Shown in pieces: positions 52,441 to 61,501 of a stretch of DNA of 64,000 bases (its first letter is position 1; each line of letters opens with the position of its first letter). A model generated the notes under the pieces. It made no database searches. It was not told the DNA's origin and saw only the letters and a list, made by a program, of their open reading frames with translations. The position numbers and the translations under genes were made by a program. Source of the DNA: Candidatus Zipacnadia bacterium. Lineage in GTDB: Bacteria > Armatimonadota > Zipacnadia > Zipacnadales > UBA5352. The stretch is taken from positions 1-64,000 of the forward strand of contig JALGUJ010000012.1 of NCBI GenBank assembly GCA_029820945.1. Reading direction: 5' to 3'.

Positions 52441-54441
52441 ATGTCGGTTGAGCAGCAAGCGGCCGGCGATGCCGCAGAGGCCGCCCAGACCGAGACCGCG
52501 CGGCTCGCCGGATTCACCTGGCGCGCTCTCATCGTCGCCGTAGTCGCGACAGTCCTGGCCAGCTACTGGATCGACATGGCCGAGGTGATCACGCTCTTCT
52601 GCCAGATCACCGAGTCCGTGCCACCGGTGCCGGCCGTGGGACTTCTCGTCTTCCTGGTGCTGCTCGTACCGCTTGGGCGCCGGGTGTCGCGTTACCTCAC
52701 CCTCGACCGACGCGAGATCGTCGTGATCTACGTCTTCCTGACGGTCTCAACCGCGATGGCGGGCCCGGCGATCATCCGCTTCCTGCTCAACACCATCCCT
52801 GTGCTGTTCTATCTCGCGACCCCGAGCAACGGTTTCGCGGAGTACCAGCAGTACATACCGGCGTGGATGGTGCCCCACGACTCCGAGGTGTTGCGCACCC
52901 TCTATGAGGGCTCGGACGACGCGCGCATCCCGTGGCACGACTGGGCCACCCCGCTCGTCGCCTGGGGGATCTTCTTCCTTGCCTTCTGGCTGATCCTGAT
53001 GGGCGCGATGGCGATCCTGCGCCGCCAATGGTCTGAGAAGGAGAAGCTTACCTATCCGCTGGAGTATCTCCCTCTGGAGATGACACGCGGGCTGGATGGC
53101 CGCGGGCTGGTGGTGGACTTCTTCCGCAATCCCGTCATGTGGGTCGGGTTCGGGCTCGCCTTCGTCTACAACGTGACCAACATCATCAACGCCTACATCC
53201 CTTCTGTGAGCGCGCTGGGGAAGGTCTACGACATCGGAGCTCTGTTTACCGAGCGCCCGTGGAGCGCCATCAGCCCCCTGCAGTTCCACTACCGCCCCGC
53301 CGTCATCGGCTTCGGCTACCTGATGAGCACTGAGATCGCGCTCAGCACCTGGGTCTTCTATGTGCTCCTGAGGCTGACGGCGGTGGGGGCGGCCGCCGTC
53401 GGCATCGAGAAGGCGGGCTTCCCGTTCCTTAAGGAACAGAGTGTGGGTGCCTATGTTGTCCTTGGGCTGGGCTTGCTCTGGGTGGCGCGGTTCCACATTG
53501 GGGAGGCGGTCAGGAAGGCCGTCGGCCGCGAGCCCATGGAGCGGGATGCCAACGAGCCCATGAGCTACCGCGTGGCGTTCACAATCTTCGCGGGAGGATT
53601 AGTTTGCTGGGTTGCGTGGGTAATGTACGCCGGGATGAATATGCGTACGGCGCTGGTCTACCTGGCGCTGTTGCTGCTCTCGGCCATCGTCTACGCGCGC
53701 ATACGGGCCGAGACGGGCGTTCCGATGATCTGGGCCTTTCCCTACGGCGCGCATCACAAGGCGGTCACGCAGCTCTTTGGCAGCAAGTGGCTGCATCCCG
53801 GCGACTCGTGGTCGAACGCGACGATCTTCTCGACGATGCTGTTCATGTCGCGGGGTTACTTCCCGTCGCTCGTCGGCTACCAGGTAGAGGGCTGGCGGCT
53901 TGCCGGCTCCACCAGGATGCGGCGGTCGGCGATGACCTGGGTGCTGATCATCGCGCTGGTAGTGGGGTACTTTGTGGCGATGTGGCTGCACCTGCGCAGC
54001 TACTACGAGTGGGGAGCCGGTGGGCTCAACGCCCTTGCCGGATGGGGCTCGGGGGCGGCAGAACGGGAGTATGAGGCCCTTGTCAGCTACAGCCGAGGCG
54101 ACGCGCCGGCCGACATGGCGCGGTCGGCGGCCATGGCGGCGGGAGGGCTCATCGCGCTGGTGTTGATGGTCCTGCGCATGGTCTTCCTGCGCTTCCCGCT
54201 GCATCCGCTGGCCTACGGCATGGCGACCACCTTCGGGCACAAGCTGTGGGCGCCGCTGTTCGTGGTTTGGTTGGTGAAGGCCCTGGTCTTCCGGGTGAGC
54301 GGGATGTCGATGTACAAGGCGCTGATCCCGGGCTTCATCGGGCTCGCGCTGGGGCACTTCTTCACATCGGGCGTGCTCTACGGTCTCGTCGGGACTTTTG
54401 GCGGGGAGCAGTATCGGCGCTACGGCGTCTGGTTCGGGTAG
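52441..54441 (+). CDS. Polytopic membrane protein (DUF6785/DUF6784-like)
   Basis: The 666-residue product has about 12-14 hydrophobic segments. Landmarks are ALIVAVVATVLASYWIDMAE, LLVFLVLLVPLGRRVSRYL with RREIVVIYVFL, and a conserved central ENxEKLTYPLEYLPLEM-type segment (here WSEKEKLTYPLEYLPLEMTRG at about residues 197-217), then IWAFPYGAHHKA. I recognise this as the DUF6785/6784 type of membrane protein of planctomycete-like bacteria; no transport substrate is known. It lies 74 bases after the giant secreted glycosidase-like gene, so a role in uptake of its products is a reasonable inference. A ribosome binding site is AGGAG. Confidence 0.8.
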   Translation: MSVEQQAAGDAAEAAQTETARLAGFTWRALIVAVVATVLASYWIDMAEVITLFCQITESVPPVPAVGLLVFLVLLVPLGRRVSRYLTLDRREIVVIYVFLTVSTAMAGPAIIRFLLNTIPVLFYLATPSNGFAEYQQYIPAWMVPHDSEVLRTLYEGSDDARIPWHDWATPLVAWGIFFLAFWLILMGAMAILRRQWSEKEKLTYPLEYLPLEMTRGLDGRGLVVDFFRNPVMWVGFGLAFVYNVTNIINAYIPSVSALGKVYDIGALFTERPWSAISPLQFHYRPAVIGFGYLMSTEIALSTWVFYVLLRLTAVGAAAVGIEKAGFPFLKEQSVGAYVVLGLGLLWVARFHIGEAVRKAVGREPMERDANEPMSYRVAFTIFAGGLVCWVAWVMYAGMNMRTALVYLALLLLSAIVYARIRAETGVPMIWAFPYGAHHKAVTQLFGSKWLHPGDSWSNATIFSTMLFMSRGYFPSLVGYQVEGWRLAGSTRMRRSAMTWVLIIALVVGYFVAMWLHLRSYYEWGAGGLNALAGWGSGAAEREYEALVSYSRGDAPADMARSAAMAAGGLIALVLMVLRMVFLRFPLHPLAYGMATTFGHKLWAPLFVVWLVKALVFRVSGMSMYKALIPGFIGLALGHFFTSGVLYGLVGTFGGEQYRRYGVWFG

Positions 54442-54504
54442 ACGCCTGCTCCGCCGGCAGGCGGGGGACCTCGTTCAACACAATGCCGTTCAGGGGCGAG
54501 CTGC

Positions 54505-55179
54505 ATGGAGTCCACGATTCTGGTCGTCGATGACGATGCCGCGACCCGGAAGATGATCGACACCGCCCTGCGCGGGAGCGACTTCGATGTCGTTCTCGCC
54601 GCGACCGCCTCCGAGGCGCTCGAAGCCATAGACCGTGAGGAGCCGGATGTGGTGCTGCTGGACCTCATTCTGCCCGACGGCGATGGCGTCGATGTCTGCA
54701 GGCAGGTGCGTGAGTACTCCGAGGTCAGCATCATCATGGTCACAGCCAGGCGCGACCTGACCGACCGCCTCGCCGGCCTCGATGCGGGCGCGGACGACTA
54801 CGTCACCAAGCCGCTGTCAATGGGCGAGTTGGTCGCGCGCGTCAAGTCGCTGCTGCGCCGGCGCAGGATGCGCGAGCAGGAGATGGAGGAGATACACTGG
54901 GGCGGCCTATCGCTCAAGCCGGCCGAGCGCGTGGCCACCGTACACGGCACTCATGCCAAGCTCAGCGAGCTGGAGTCCAGCATCCTGGCGGCGCTCATCG
55001 AGGCGCGGGGCGAGCCGCTCTCGCCCGATCAGATCGCCGCCGAGATCTGGGACGAGGGCGAGGGTGACCCGATGGTCCTTGAGACGCACATCGCGAACAT
55101 CCGCCACAAGCTGGAGGCCAATCCGGCCGAACCCGAGCACCTGGTCACCGATGAGGACGGCAGCTACCGCATTGCGTAG
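54505..55179 (+). CDS. OmpR/PhoB-type DNA-binding response regulator
   Basis: The 224-residue product has a receiver domain with DDDAATRK (acidic residues about 9-11), phosphoacceptor aspartate at 53 in VVLLDLILPDGDG, threonine in MVTARRD (about 80) and lysine in YVTKPLS (about 102). From about 125 a winged-helix output domain follows: LSELESSILAALIEARGEPLS (turn), VLETHIANIRHKLE (recognition helix). It binds DNA when phosphorylated. No histidine kinase lies adjacent; the partner must be elsewhere. It follows the DUF6785-like gene by 63 bases and ends at a strong terminator. Confidence 0.96.
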   Translation: MESTILVVDDDAATRKMIDTALRGSDFDVVLAATASEALEAIDREEPDVVLLDLILPDGDGVDVCRQVREYSEVSIIMVTARRDLTDRLAGLDAGADDYVTKPLSMGELVARVKSLLRRRRMREQEMEEIHWGGLSLKPAERVATVHGTHAKLSELESSILAALIEARGEPLSPDQIAAEIWDEGEGDPMVLETHIANIRHKLEANPAEPEHLVTDEDGSYRIA

Positions 55180-55204
55180 TCGGCCGACGCCGCTCTGCAC
55201 AGCG

Positions 55205-55232
55205 CGGCCCGCCGTACAGGCGGGCCGTTTTC
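55205..55232 (+). terminator. Rho-independent terminator of response regulator gene
   Basis: A 9-base-pair GC stem CGGCCCGCC / GGCGGGCCG with loop GTACA and a following TTTTCG. Confidence 0.85.
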
Positions 55233-55328
55233 GTGTCGGGACCTGCACTGTGCGGCACGCAGGTGCGTGCCGGCGTGCGGCGAAGTGGGGCGCGGCCACA
55301 GACGCTGACGTGAGGGAGGAACGACGCG

Positions 55329-56120
55329 ATGGCTGGCAGATTCCGGATCGCGCTGCATCTGATTACATGGCGTGGCGAGCAGCACGAGAACCCGGAGAAG
55401 TGCTTCCGCGTGGCGGCTGAGTGCGGCTACGACGGGGTTGAGGGCGTGGCGGTCGAGAGCGCCGAGGAGTTGGTGGAGGCCGCCGGCCTGGCGGCGAAAT
55501 GGGGGCTGAAGCTGGTCAACGTGGGCGCACCCGATCGGGCCGCGCGCGTGATGTACAACTGCGCGCTGGGCAACGATGCGGTCGAGGTCGGCTCGCTCCG
55601 CAAGGCCGACTACGGCGGCCGGGAGATGGGCCCGGAGGACTTCGCGCGGGCGGCTGAGGACCTGGAGGAGCTGATCGAGCTGGCGGTCAGCCACGGTGTA
55701 GCGCCGTTCCACCACGCGCATCGCGGCACGGTCATCGAGACCGCCGAGGACGCCGACGCCATGCTCGCTGCCGCGCCGCGGCTGATGCTGCTGCTCGACA
55801 CCGGGCACCTGCTCTGCTGCGGCTCCGACCCGCTCGAGGTGCTGCGCAGACACACCGGGCGGATCGGCCATGTGCACCTCAAGGACTTCCGGGCGCGCGA
55901 TCCGCGCACGTGGGACAACTGGGAGAGCACCTGGCAGGAGGACGGTGACTTCGAGGAGCTGGGCAGGGGCAACTTCGGCTTCGACGTGGGGCAGCTCATG
56001 CGGGAGCTCGACCGGTGCGGTTACCAGCGCTGGGTGAGCATCGAGCAGGACCGCTCCAGGCGCGATCCGGCAGTGACGGCGAAGGCAAACCGCGACTTCC
56101 TGCGCGCGCTCGGGTACTGA
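55329..56120 (+). CDS. Sugar phosphate isomerase/epimerase-like TIM barrel
   Basis: The 263-residue product is an AP-endonuclease-2/xylose isomerase-like barrel: FRIALHLITWRGEQ, AECGYDGVEGVAVES, APFHHAHRGTVIET (metal His), LMLLLDTGHLLCCGSD with the D-T-G-H metal motif, RIGHVHLKDFRARD (metal His and Asp) and YQRWVSIEQD with the final Glu. These are the four metal ligands expected. It would isomerise or epimerise a sugar or inositol derivative. GGGAGG precedes the ATG. It stands between a terminator and the end of the Gld-like operon on the other strand. Confidence 0.93.
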   Translation: MAGRFRIALHLITWRGEQHENPEKCFRVAAECGYDGVEGVAVESAEELVEAAGLAAKWGLKLVNVGAPDRAARVMYNCALGNDAVEVGSLRKADYGGREMGPEDFARAAEDLEELIELAVSHGVAPFHHAHRGTVIETAEDADAMLAAAPRLMLLLDTGHLLCCGSDPLEVLRRHTGRIGHVHLKDFRARDPRTWDNWESTWQEDGDFEELGRGNFGFDVGQLMRELDRCGYQRWVSIEQDRSRRDPAVTAKANRDFLRALGY

Positions 56121-56257
56121 CAGGCGGAGTCCTACGCGACGGCACTGCCGTTTCCGTCTGGCGGTGACGCCGTGTCGCCCTTCGGACTACGGCCGACGTA
56201 GGCCTCCTGGCCCCCTGGATGGCTCGATGGCGCCGCGCTTCGTGGGTAAGTCGTTCC

Positions 56258-56285
56258 GCGGTGCGGACGCCATCGTCCGCACCGC
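56258..56285. repeat. Inverted repeat, family B (copy 4)
   Basis: A perfect 12-base-pair palindrome GCGGTGCGGACG / CGTCCGCACCGC with loop CCAT, in the 203-base gap between the isomerase gene and the DUF4340 gene. Its left flank TTCCGCGGTGCGGACGCC is shared with copy 2. Confidence 0.55.
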
Positions 56286-56323
56286 TGTTGGTCGTCTGGA
56301 TTGGGCCCGACCGACCTCTCGGG

Positions 56324-57784
56324 CTAGTCCTCGCCCTCAGGCAGGTCGGTGACGTCCTCGTCACCGACGTCATCGGCTGGCAGTTCGGGCTCCGCCTCCT
56401 TCTTCAGCTCCTCCACGTCCTCGGGCAGCTTCTCGAGCAGGAACTTGGAGATCTCCACGACCTGGTCGCTGTCCGCGGTCTTGCAGTAGTAGTTGCCCTC
56501 GGAGGTCTCCGAGCCCACGAGCACCTTGATGGGTTCGCGGTCGCCGGCCAGCTCGATGGTGATGGCCGCCTGCGGGACCGCGAGGCCGTAGGTGCGCAAC
56601 TCCTGCTGGGACGCCGACTCAGTCACGAACTTCGAGGCGCTGAGGTTCTCGAGCTCCCACAGGATGTCGCTGATGGGGCCCTCTGCGGTGTCGAACACCT
56701 CCGGCTTCTCGAGCCGCCAGCCGTCGGGCCGGCGGCCGACGGTGAAGCTGGCGCCCTTGGTTCGCTCGACGCGGATGCGGGTGACGTCCTTGCGCTCGAA
56801 GCGGACGATGGTCTTGTCTCGCAGGTCGAAGGCGGTCTTCTGCACCTTGTCCAGCTCCTCCGCCTTGACCATGAGCACCTCGCCGCGCTCGGAGCTGCGG
56901 ACGTAGATGATCTCCTTCTCCTCCGCGGGGTCGCCCACTTCGCGGCTGTCGGTGGCGCCGAAGGTAATCGTCAGGTTCCGCCCGTCGGCCATGGCCAGCC
57001 TGACCGTGGCCTGCGGCTCGTCGAAGCCGAGGCCCTCCTGATCGGCATCCTCCGGGAGGAAGTCCTCGGCCTTGAGGTCGCGCACCTTGTTCACGAGCTG
57101 CTTGACGTTCCACTCATCCGCCGGGGTCTTGAGCGGCTCGGTCAACCGCCAGGCGATCTCGTCGCCGTCGCCGGGCTCGCGCACCGCCACCACGTGCTCG
57201 TCCCCGTGGTCGAGCGTCACCCGCTGGACTTCCTCAGTCTCGAACTTCGCGACCTTCTTCTCGCGCAGGTCCTCCGGGTCCTTCCAGAGGTTGGTGCGCA
57301 CCATGGCGCCAACGATGAGGAGTTTCTCGTCGTCGCTGCTGTCCCTCGCGCCTGTGACCCTCGCGAAGCGGTCGCTGCCCATGGCCGTCTCGCCGCCCAC
57401 CTCCAGCCGGGCGGTCTTGCCCCCACCCCAGGTCACGATCGCGACCAGGTCGGGCTTGTCGAGGCCGAACTGCTCGGCGGCCGGATCGACGACGTCGCGG
57501 AATGACTTGGGCTTGAGCTCCGCCACGGCCTTGAGCATACGCTCGACGTCCTCGACATCGGCCATGCCCTCAAAGGGCTCGGTGATCCGCCAGTCATCCT
57601 CGCCGCGACGCTGTAGGACGAGTGGCTCCTCGTCCTTCCGCTCGATGCGCATGGCGGTGATCGTCTTGATGTCTATGCCGAAGACCTCATCCGTCTCGGG
57701 CACGCGGCCCTTCTCCTGGGTCAGCACCCAGGCCAGGAGGCCCGCAAAGACGAGGCTGGCGGCGGTGATTGCTCTCCATCTCAT
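56324..57784 (-). CDS. DUF4340 domain-containing protein
   Basis: The 486-residue product has one N-terminal hydrophobic segment (AITAASLVFAGLLAWVLT) and a repeated beta domain of the DUF4340 type: ITAMRIERKDEEPLVLQRRG, WRITEPFEGMADVEDVERML, VTRIRVERTKGASFTVGRRPDGWRL. The protein is acidic with many charged residues. In other genomes this family follows a Gld-like ABC transporter, as here: it ends an operon of ATPase, permease and GldG-like protein. It is probably anchored in the inner membrane facing the periplasm; its role in transport is not known. Confidence 0.9.
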   Translation of the reverse strand: MRWRAITAASLVFAGLLAWVLTQEKGRVPETDEVFGIDIKTITAMRIERKDEEPLVLQRRGEDDWRITEPFEGMADVEDVERMLKAVAELKPKSFRDVVDPAAEQFGLDKPDLVAIVTWGGGKTARLEVGGETAMGSDRFARVTGARDSSDDEKLLIVGAMVRTNLWKDPEDLREKKVAKFETEEVQRVTLDHGDEHVVAVREPGDGDEIAWRLTEPLKTPADEWNVKQLVNKVRDLKAEDFLPEDADQEGLGFDEPQATVRLAMADGRNLTITFGATDSREVGDPAEEKEIIYVRSSERGEVLMVKAEELDKVQKTAFDLRDKTIVRFERKDVTRIRVERTKGASFTVGRRPDGWRLEKPEVFDTAEGPISDILWELENLSASKFVTESASQQELRTYGLAVPQAAITIELAGDREPIKVLVGSETSEGNYYCKTADSDQVVEISKFLLEKLPEDVEELKKEAEPELPADDVGDEDVTDLPEGED

Positions 57785-57833
57785 GTCCCTGATGCTCCCG
57801 CAGAGGAGATGGTCGTGACGGTGCCGGCGGTCG

Positions 57834-59498
57834 TCAGCGGCGACGCCACCAGACGATGAAGCCGGCGATGCCGATCAGCAGCGGGACAATGCCTATTGTG
57901 ATGACCCGCACCAGCTTCTGCTGCCGCTCGTTCATGGTCAGGAACTCGGGCAGGTGTTCCTTGGGCGGGATCGAGATGAGCTTCTCGTTCTCGACGAGCC
58001 AGTTGATGGCGGCAAGGGTAAAGACGAAGTTGCCTATGAGGCCCTCGCCGCGGATATACTTGTCCATCATGAACTCGCCGTCGCCGACCACGACCATGCG
58101 GAGGGCGTTCTCGTCCTCCTCCGGCGGCTGCATGCCGTACGGGTCGGGTGGCTGTATGCCGGCATCCACGGCCGCGGCCATGACCAGGGGCCCGCCGGGT
58201 CCGGCGGCGCCCTCCGCGTCCGGCGACTCCGCGACGGACGCCTCCGAGCTCGTCTCCAGCAGCGGCTGCGCCTGCTGGCCCTGGGGCGGCATGTCGGGCG
58301 CGTACTCGTCCTCGGGCATGGTCTCGATCAGCTCGAGCGGCCGCGCCAGGGGCAGCGCCACGGCGAGCCGGCCCAGCGGCTGGGTGATCTGGTGGGTCCC
58401 GTAGCTGGCCGCCATCGGGAAGGTGTCCCTGCGCGAGAGGCCGTGGCCGGGATCCGAGATCGTGCCGGACATGGGCTTGACCCCGTAGGGCTCCAGCAGC
58501 TCGGCGAGGTCCGGCCCGCCGGGCTCAAGGCAGACGAGCAGCTTGCCGCCCTGGTCCGCCCAGGAGGTGATGGCGCTGAGCTCGTCGTCCCGCAGTGGCT
58601 GCGTCGGGCCGGCTATGACCAGGACGGCACAATCGCCCGGGACCTGGGGCTCGGCCTCCACCAGCAGGTTGAGCGTCTTCACCGCGTACTGCTGGGCCTG
58701 CAGCTCGCCCTTGACCATGCTGATGCCCTCATCGCCGGTGCTGTCGGGGTTGACCTCACCGTGGCCGATCAGGAAGTAGATGTTCGTCTTCTCGCCGGTG
58801 CTCACAGCCAGGATGGCGCTGGTCAGGTCCTCCTCCGAGCCGCCGTAGACCTTCTCCTGCTTGTCGCCGGACTCCACCACGATGGTGCCCGGCTGCATGA
58901 TGCTGTACTCCTTGACCTCGTCCACGTCCAGGAAGGGATCGTGATACTTAACGCTCAGCTTGGGGTTGAGCATGTTGTACTCGCGTAGGCGATTGCGTAC
59001 CACCTCGGCCTGCGAGGACTGGCGATCGAGGAAGGCCACGATCGTGACCTCCTCGTCCAGCGCCCGCACGACCTCCTCGGTCTGCTCGGACAGCGAGAAC
59101 TTGCGCTCCTCGGTGAGGTCCTTACGCCAGGCATGGCGCGAGGCGATGACGTTGCAGAGGATCAGGCTGCCGAGCACGAAGAGCACGAAGACCGCGCTCC
59201 CTGTGCCTAGGCGGGCCCCGCGCGTGCCGGCGGCTCCGATCACGGTCCGCCAGTGTACGGAGGCCCAGAAGACGGTTAGCGCCACGGTGACGCCCGCCAG
59301 AATCTTCGGGCCCAGGCCGAACGTCGAGGTGACGGCGAACCAGAACAGGAAGACCAGCAGCGTCACCGCGGCCGCCCAGCCGGACCACAGAGCCACGCGC
59401 TCGAGCATCGACATGCCCTCACCCGCGCGCTCCAGCCTCGGGTCGGCCATCGGGCGCCGGGTGGGTTCCTCATCTTGCCGTCTCGTCTCATCTGCCAT
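57834..59498 (-). CDS. GldG-like ABC transporter auxiliary membrane protein
   Basis: From ATG 59498, with AGGTGA 5 bases upstream, the product is 554 residues. It has two to three N-terminal membrane segments (ALWSGWAAAVTLLVFLFWFAV, ILAGVTVALTVFWASV), the GldG-type domain (KFSLSEQTEEVVRALDEEVTIVAFLD, LIGHGEVNP, and LEPGGPDLAELLEPYG), and one C-terminal helix (VITIGIVPLLIGIAGFIVWW). A Pro/Ala/Ser-rich low-complexity stretch is at about 400-460. The GldG partner of GldA/GldF supports gliding in Bacteroidetes; elsewhere such transporters have uncertain roles. It lies between the permease and the DUF4340 gene in the operon. Confidence 0.9.
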   Translation of the reverse strand: MADETRRQDEEPTRRPMADPRLERAGEGMSMLERVALWSGWAAAVTLLVFLFWFAVTSTFGLGPKILAGVTVALTVFWASVHWRTVIGAAGTRGARLGTGSAVFVLFVLGSLILCNVIASRHAWRKDLTEERKFSLSEQTEEVVRALDEEVTIVAFLDRQSSQAEVVRNRLREYNMLNPKLSVKYHDPFLDVDEVKEYSIMQPGTIVVESGDKQEKVYGGSEEDLTSAILAVSTGEKTNIYFLIGHGEVNPDSTGDEGISMVKGELQAQQYAVKTLNLLVEAEPQVPGDCAVLVIAGPTQPLRDDELSAITSWADQGGKLLVCLEPGGPDLAELLEPYGVKPMSGTISDPGHGLSRRDTFPMAASYGTHQITQPLGRLAVALPLARPLELIETMPEDEYAPDMPPQGQQAQPLLETSSEASVAESPDAEGAAGPGGPLVMAAAVDAGIQPPDPYGMQPPEEDENALRMVVVGDGEFMMDKYIRGEGLIGNFVFTLAAINWLVENEKLISIPPKEHLPEFLTMNERQQKLVRVITIGIVPLLIGIAGFIVWWRRR

Positions 59499-59557
59499 GC
59501 GTGTCACCTGCCAGAAGCTGGTGCATCGGAGACGCCGCGATCGCGCCTGGTTGCCCC

Positions 59558-60271
59558 TCAGATAGTGCGCCGGTTCTCCACGCTACGTATTGCCAGGAGG
59601 AGAAAGAGGAAGATGATGGAGGCGAAGAAGATCATCGGTCGGCTGTCCAGGATGCCCTTCGCGAAGTCCTCCAGGTTCTCGAAGATCGAGATGTACTTCG
59701 CCACCTCGGCGATCTGGCCGCTGTCGGTGTAGCCCAGCCAGCCGATGAGCCAGAAGAAGAGCAGGCAGACGTACCCCAGCACGGCCGCCGCGATCTGGTT
59801 GCCCGTCACGGAGCTTGTAAACAGGCCGATGGCAAGGAATGCCATGCCGGCCAGGATAACGCCGGTGTAGCCCGCAAGCATAGCCATCCAGTCGGGGTTC
59901 CCGAACTTCTCCAGGATCAGGGGGAACTCAAGGCTGCCGATCAACAGGATCAGGAAGAGCAGCACAGCGCCCAGGTACTTGCCCAGCACGACCTCCCAGT
60001 CGCGCACCGGGTTCGTCATGAGCAGCTCAATGCTGCCAGAAGCCTGCTCCTGGGCCAGCAGACCCATGGTGATGATCGGCGCGATCATGAGGGTGACGAA
60101 GACCATGGTATGGAACATCCCCGTCATCTCGGCCTCCGCGTTGGGCGCGGTTGTGGTCAGCGCGAAGATCAGCCCGCACACGCCCAGGTAGAAGGCCAGG
60201 ATGACGTAGGCCATGGGAGACACGAAGTACGAGTGAAGCTCCTTGCCGGCGACCGTCAACATCTTGCGCAT
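59558..60271 (-). CDS. ABC transporter permease (ABC-2 type, GldF-like)
   Basis: The 237-residue product has six hydrophobic segments: FVSPMAYVILAFYLGVCGLIF, then MVFVTLMIAPIITMGLLAQE with the EQASGSIELLMTNPVRDWEVVLGKYLG cytoplasmic motif of ABC-2 permeases (about residues 74-100), and MAMLAGYTGVILAGMAFLAIG, VLGYVCLLFFWLIGWLG and IFFASIIFLFLLLAI. It pairs with the ATPase encoded immediately upstream, 3 bases apart, and matches the GldF type. It is an inner-membrane protein; the substrate is unknown. Confidence 0.93.
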   Translation of the reverse strand: MRKMLTVAGKELHSYFVSPMAYVILAFYLGVCGLIFALTTTAPNAEAEMTGMFHTMVFVTLMIAPIITMGLLAQEQASGSIELLMTNPVRDWEVVLGKYLGAVLLFLILLIGSLEFPLILEKFGNPDWMAMLAGYTGVILAGMAFLAIGLFTSSVTGNQIAAAVLGYVCLLFFWLIGWLGYTDSGQIAEVAKYISIFENLEDFAKGILDSRPMIFFASIIFLFLLLAIRSVENRRTI

Positions 60272-60274
60272 CGG

Positions 60275-61207
60275 TTACTCAACACCCTCTTCTTCGGTGG
60301 TGAGCTCTCGGAAGACGTCCTCCAGCGTCATCTCTACCGGCCTCAGCTCCAGCAGACCCCAGCCCCGCTCCACCACGCAGCGGGCGATGTCCGCGCGGAT
60401 GTCGGACCCTACGGCAGTGTCCACGTGGTAGGTACCGCCGCCCATCGGGCGCACGGCAACCACGTCTCCCATGTCCAGCAGCACGCGCTCGACGTTGTCC
60501 TCGTCGTTGGCCAGCGTGACGGAGACCACCTCGGCCTCGCGGATCTGGGCCGTAAGCGCCTGCGGCGTGTCCTCGGCGATGATGTGCCCGTGGTTGATGA
60601 TGATGACGCGCTGGCAGGTCATCTGCGCCTCGGGCAGGATGTGCGTGGAGAGCATGACGGTGTGCTGGCCCGCCAGCTCCTTGATCAGGTTGCGCACCTC
60701 GATGATCTGGTTGGGGTCCAGGCCGACGGTGGGCTCATCGAGGATCAGCACCGGCGGGTCGTGCAGCAGCGCCTGGGCCAGCGCGACGCGCTGGCAGAAG
60801 CCCCGCGAGAGCGTGCTGATGATGCTGTCGGCGCGCTCCTGCAGGCCGCACGTACCCAGCACGTAGTCTATCCGCTCGGCCGTCTCCGTGCGGCTCATGC
60901 CGCGCAGGCCCGCGCAGTAGCGCAGGTACTGAGTGACGCGCATGTCCCCGTACAGCGCCGCGGCCTCGGGCACGTAGCCGACGGCCCGGCGGGACTGCAG
61001 CGAGTCTTCGACGACATCGTGCCCGGCGATGGTGGCCACACCGGCGGTCGGAGGGAGGAAGGAGGTGAGGATCCGCATCGTCGTGGTCTTGCCTGCAGCG
61101 TTGGGGCCCAGGAAGCCCACGATCTCGCCTTCGCCCACCTCGAACGACACATCACTGATGGCCTGATGGTTCCCGTAGTACTTCGTCAATCCCTCGCAGC
61201 GAATCAT
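60275..61207 (-). CDS. ABC transporter ATP-binding protein (GldA-like)
   Basis: From ATG 61207, with GGGAGGA about 9 bases upstream, the product is 310 residues. Walker A GPNAAGKTT (34-42), the Q-loop region, signature LSRGFCQRVALAQAL (about 133, with the LS(R/K)G(F/Y)xQR form usual in GldA/NatA-type ATPases), and Walker B VLILDEPTVGLD (153-164) are complete, followed by THILPEA switch His. A C-terminal domain of about 90 residues (VSVTLANDEDNVERVLLDM) is typical of this subfamily. It drives the ABC-2 permease encoded 3 bases downstream, and heads the operon to 56324. Confidence 0.95.
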   Translation of the reverse strand: MIRCEGLTKYYGNHQAISDVSFEVGEGEIVGFLGPNAAGKTTTMRILTSFLPPTAGVATIAGHDVVEDSLQSRRAVGYVPEAAALYGDMRVTQYLRYCAGLRGMSRTETAERIDYVLGTCGLQERADSIISTLSRGFCQRVALAQALLHDPPVLILDEPTVGLDPNQIIEVRNLIKELAGQHTVMLSTHILPEAQMTCQRVIIINHGHIIAEDTPQALTAQIREAEVVSVTLANDEDNVERVLLDMGDVVAVRPMGGGTYHVDTAVGSDIRADIARCVVERGWGLLELRPVEMTLEDVFRELTTEEEGVE

Positions 61208-61501
61208 CCGGCGATCCTCCCGGGGATGGTGGGTAGCTCGGGGCCGCCTGACATACATCAGTCCGCCGCCGCTCGTGGCCGCGATCCGGGTTCGCCGTGT
61301 GGCGGGCTCGAGCCGAGGTCTCTGTCCCTGGCACGCCTTACCCCTCGCTCTAAACGTTGCGGAGTATAGCAAAGTTCCCGCTGCGTGGTCAAGCCGGTGC
61401 GCTTCGGCCCCTGGCGCTCGGCAGATCTTGGCCGAGCGCGCGCGGAATCGCCAGCCATGCGCACCTGTCACACGTCAGCGACAGTCGAGGAGGCGGACGC
61501 C

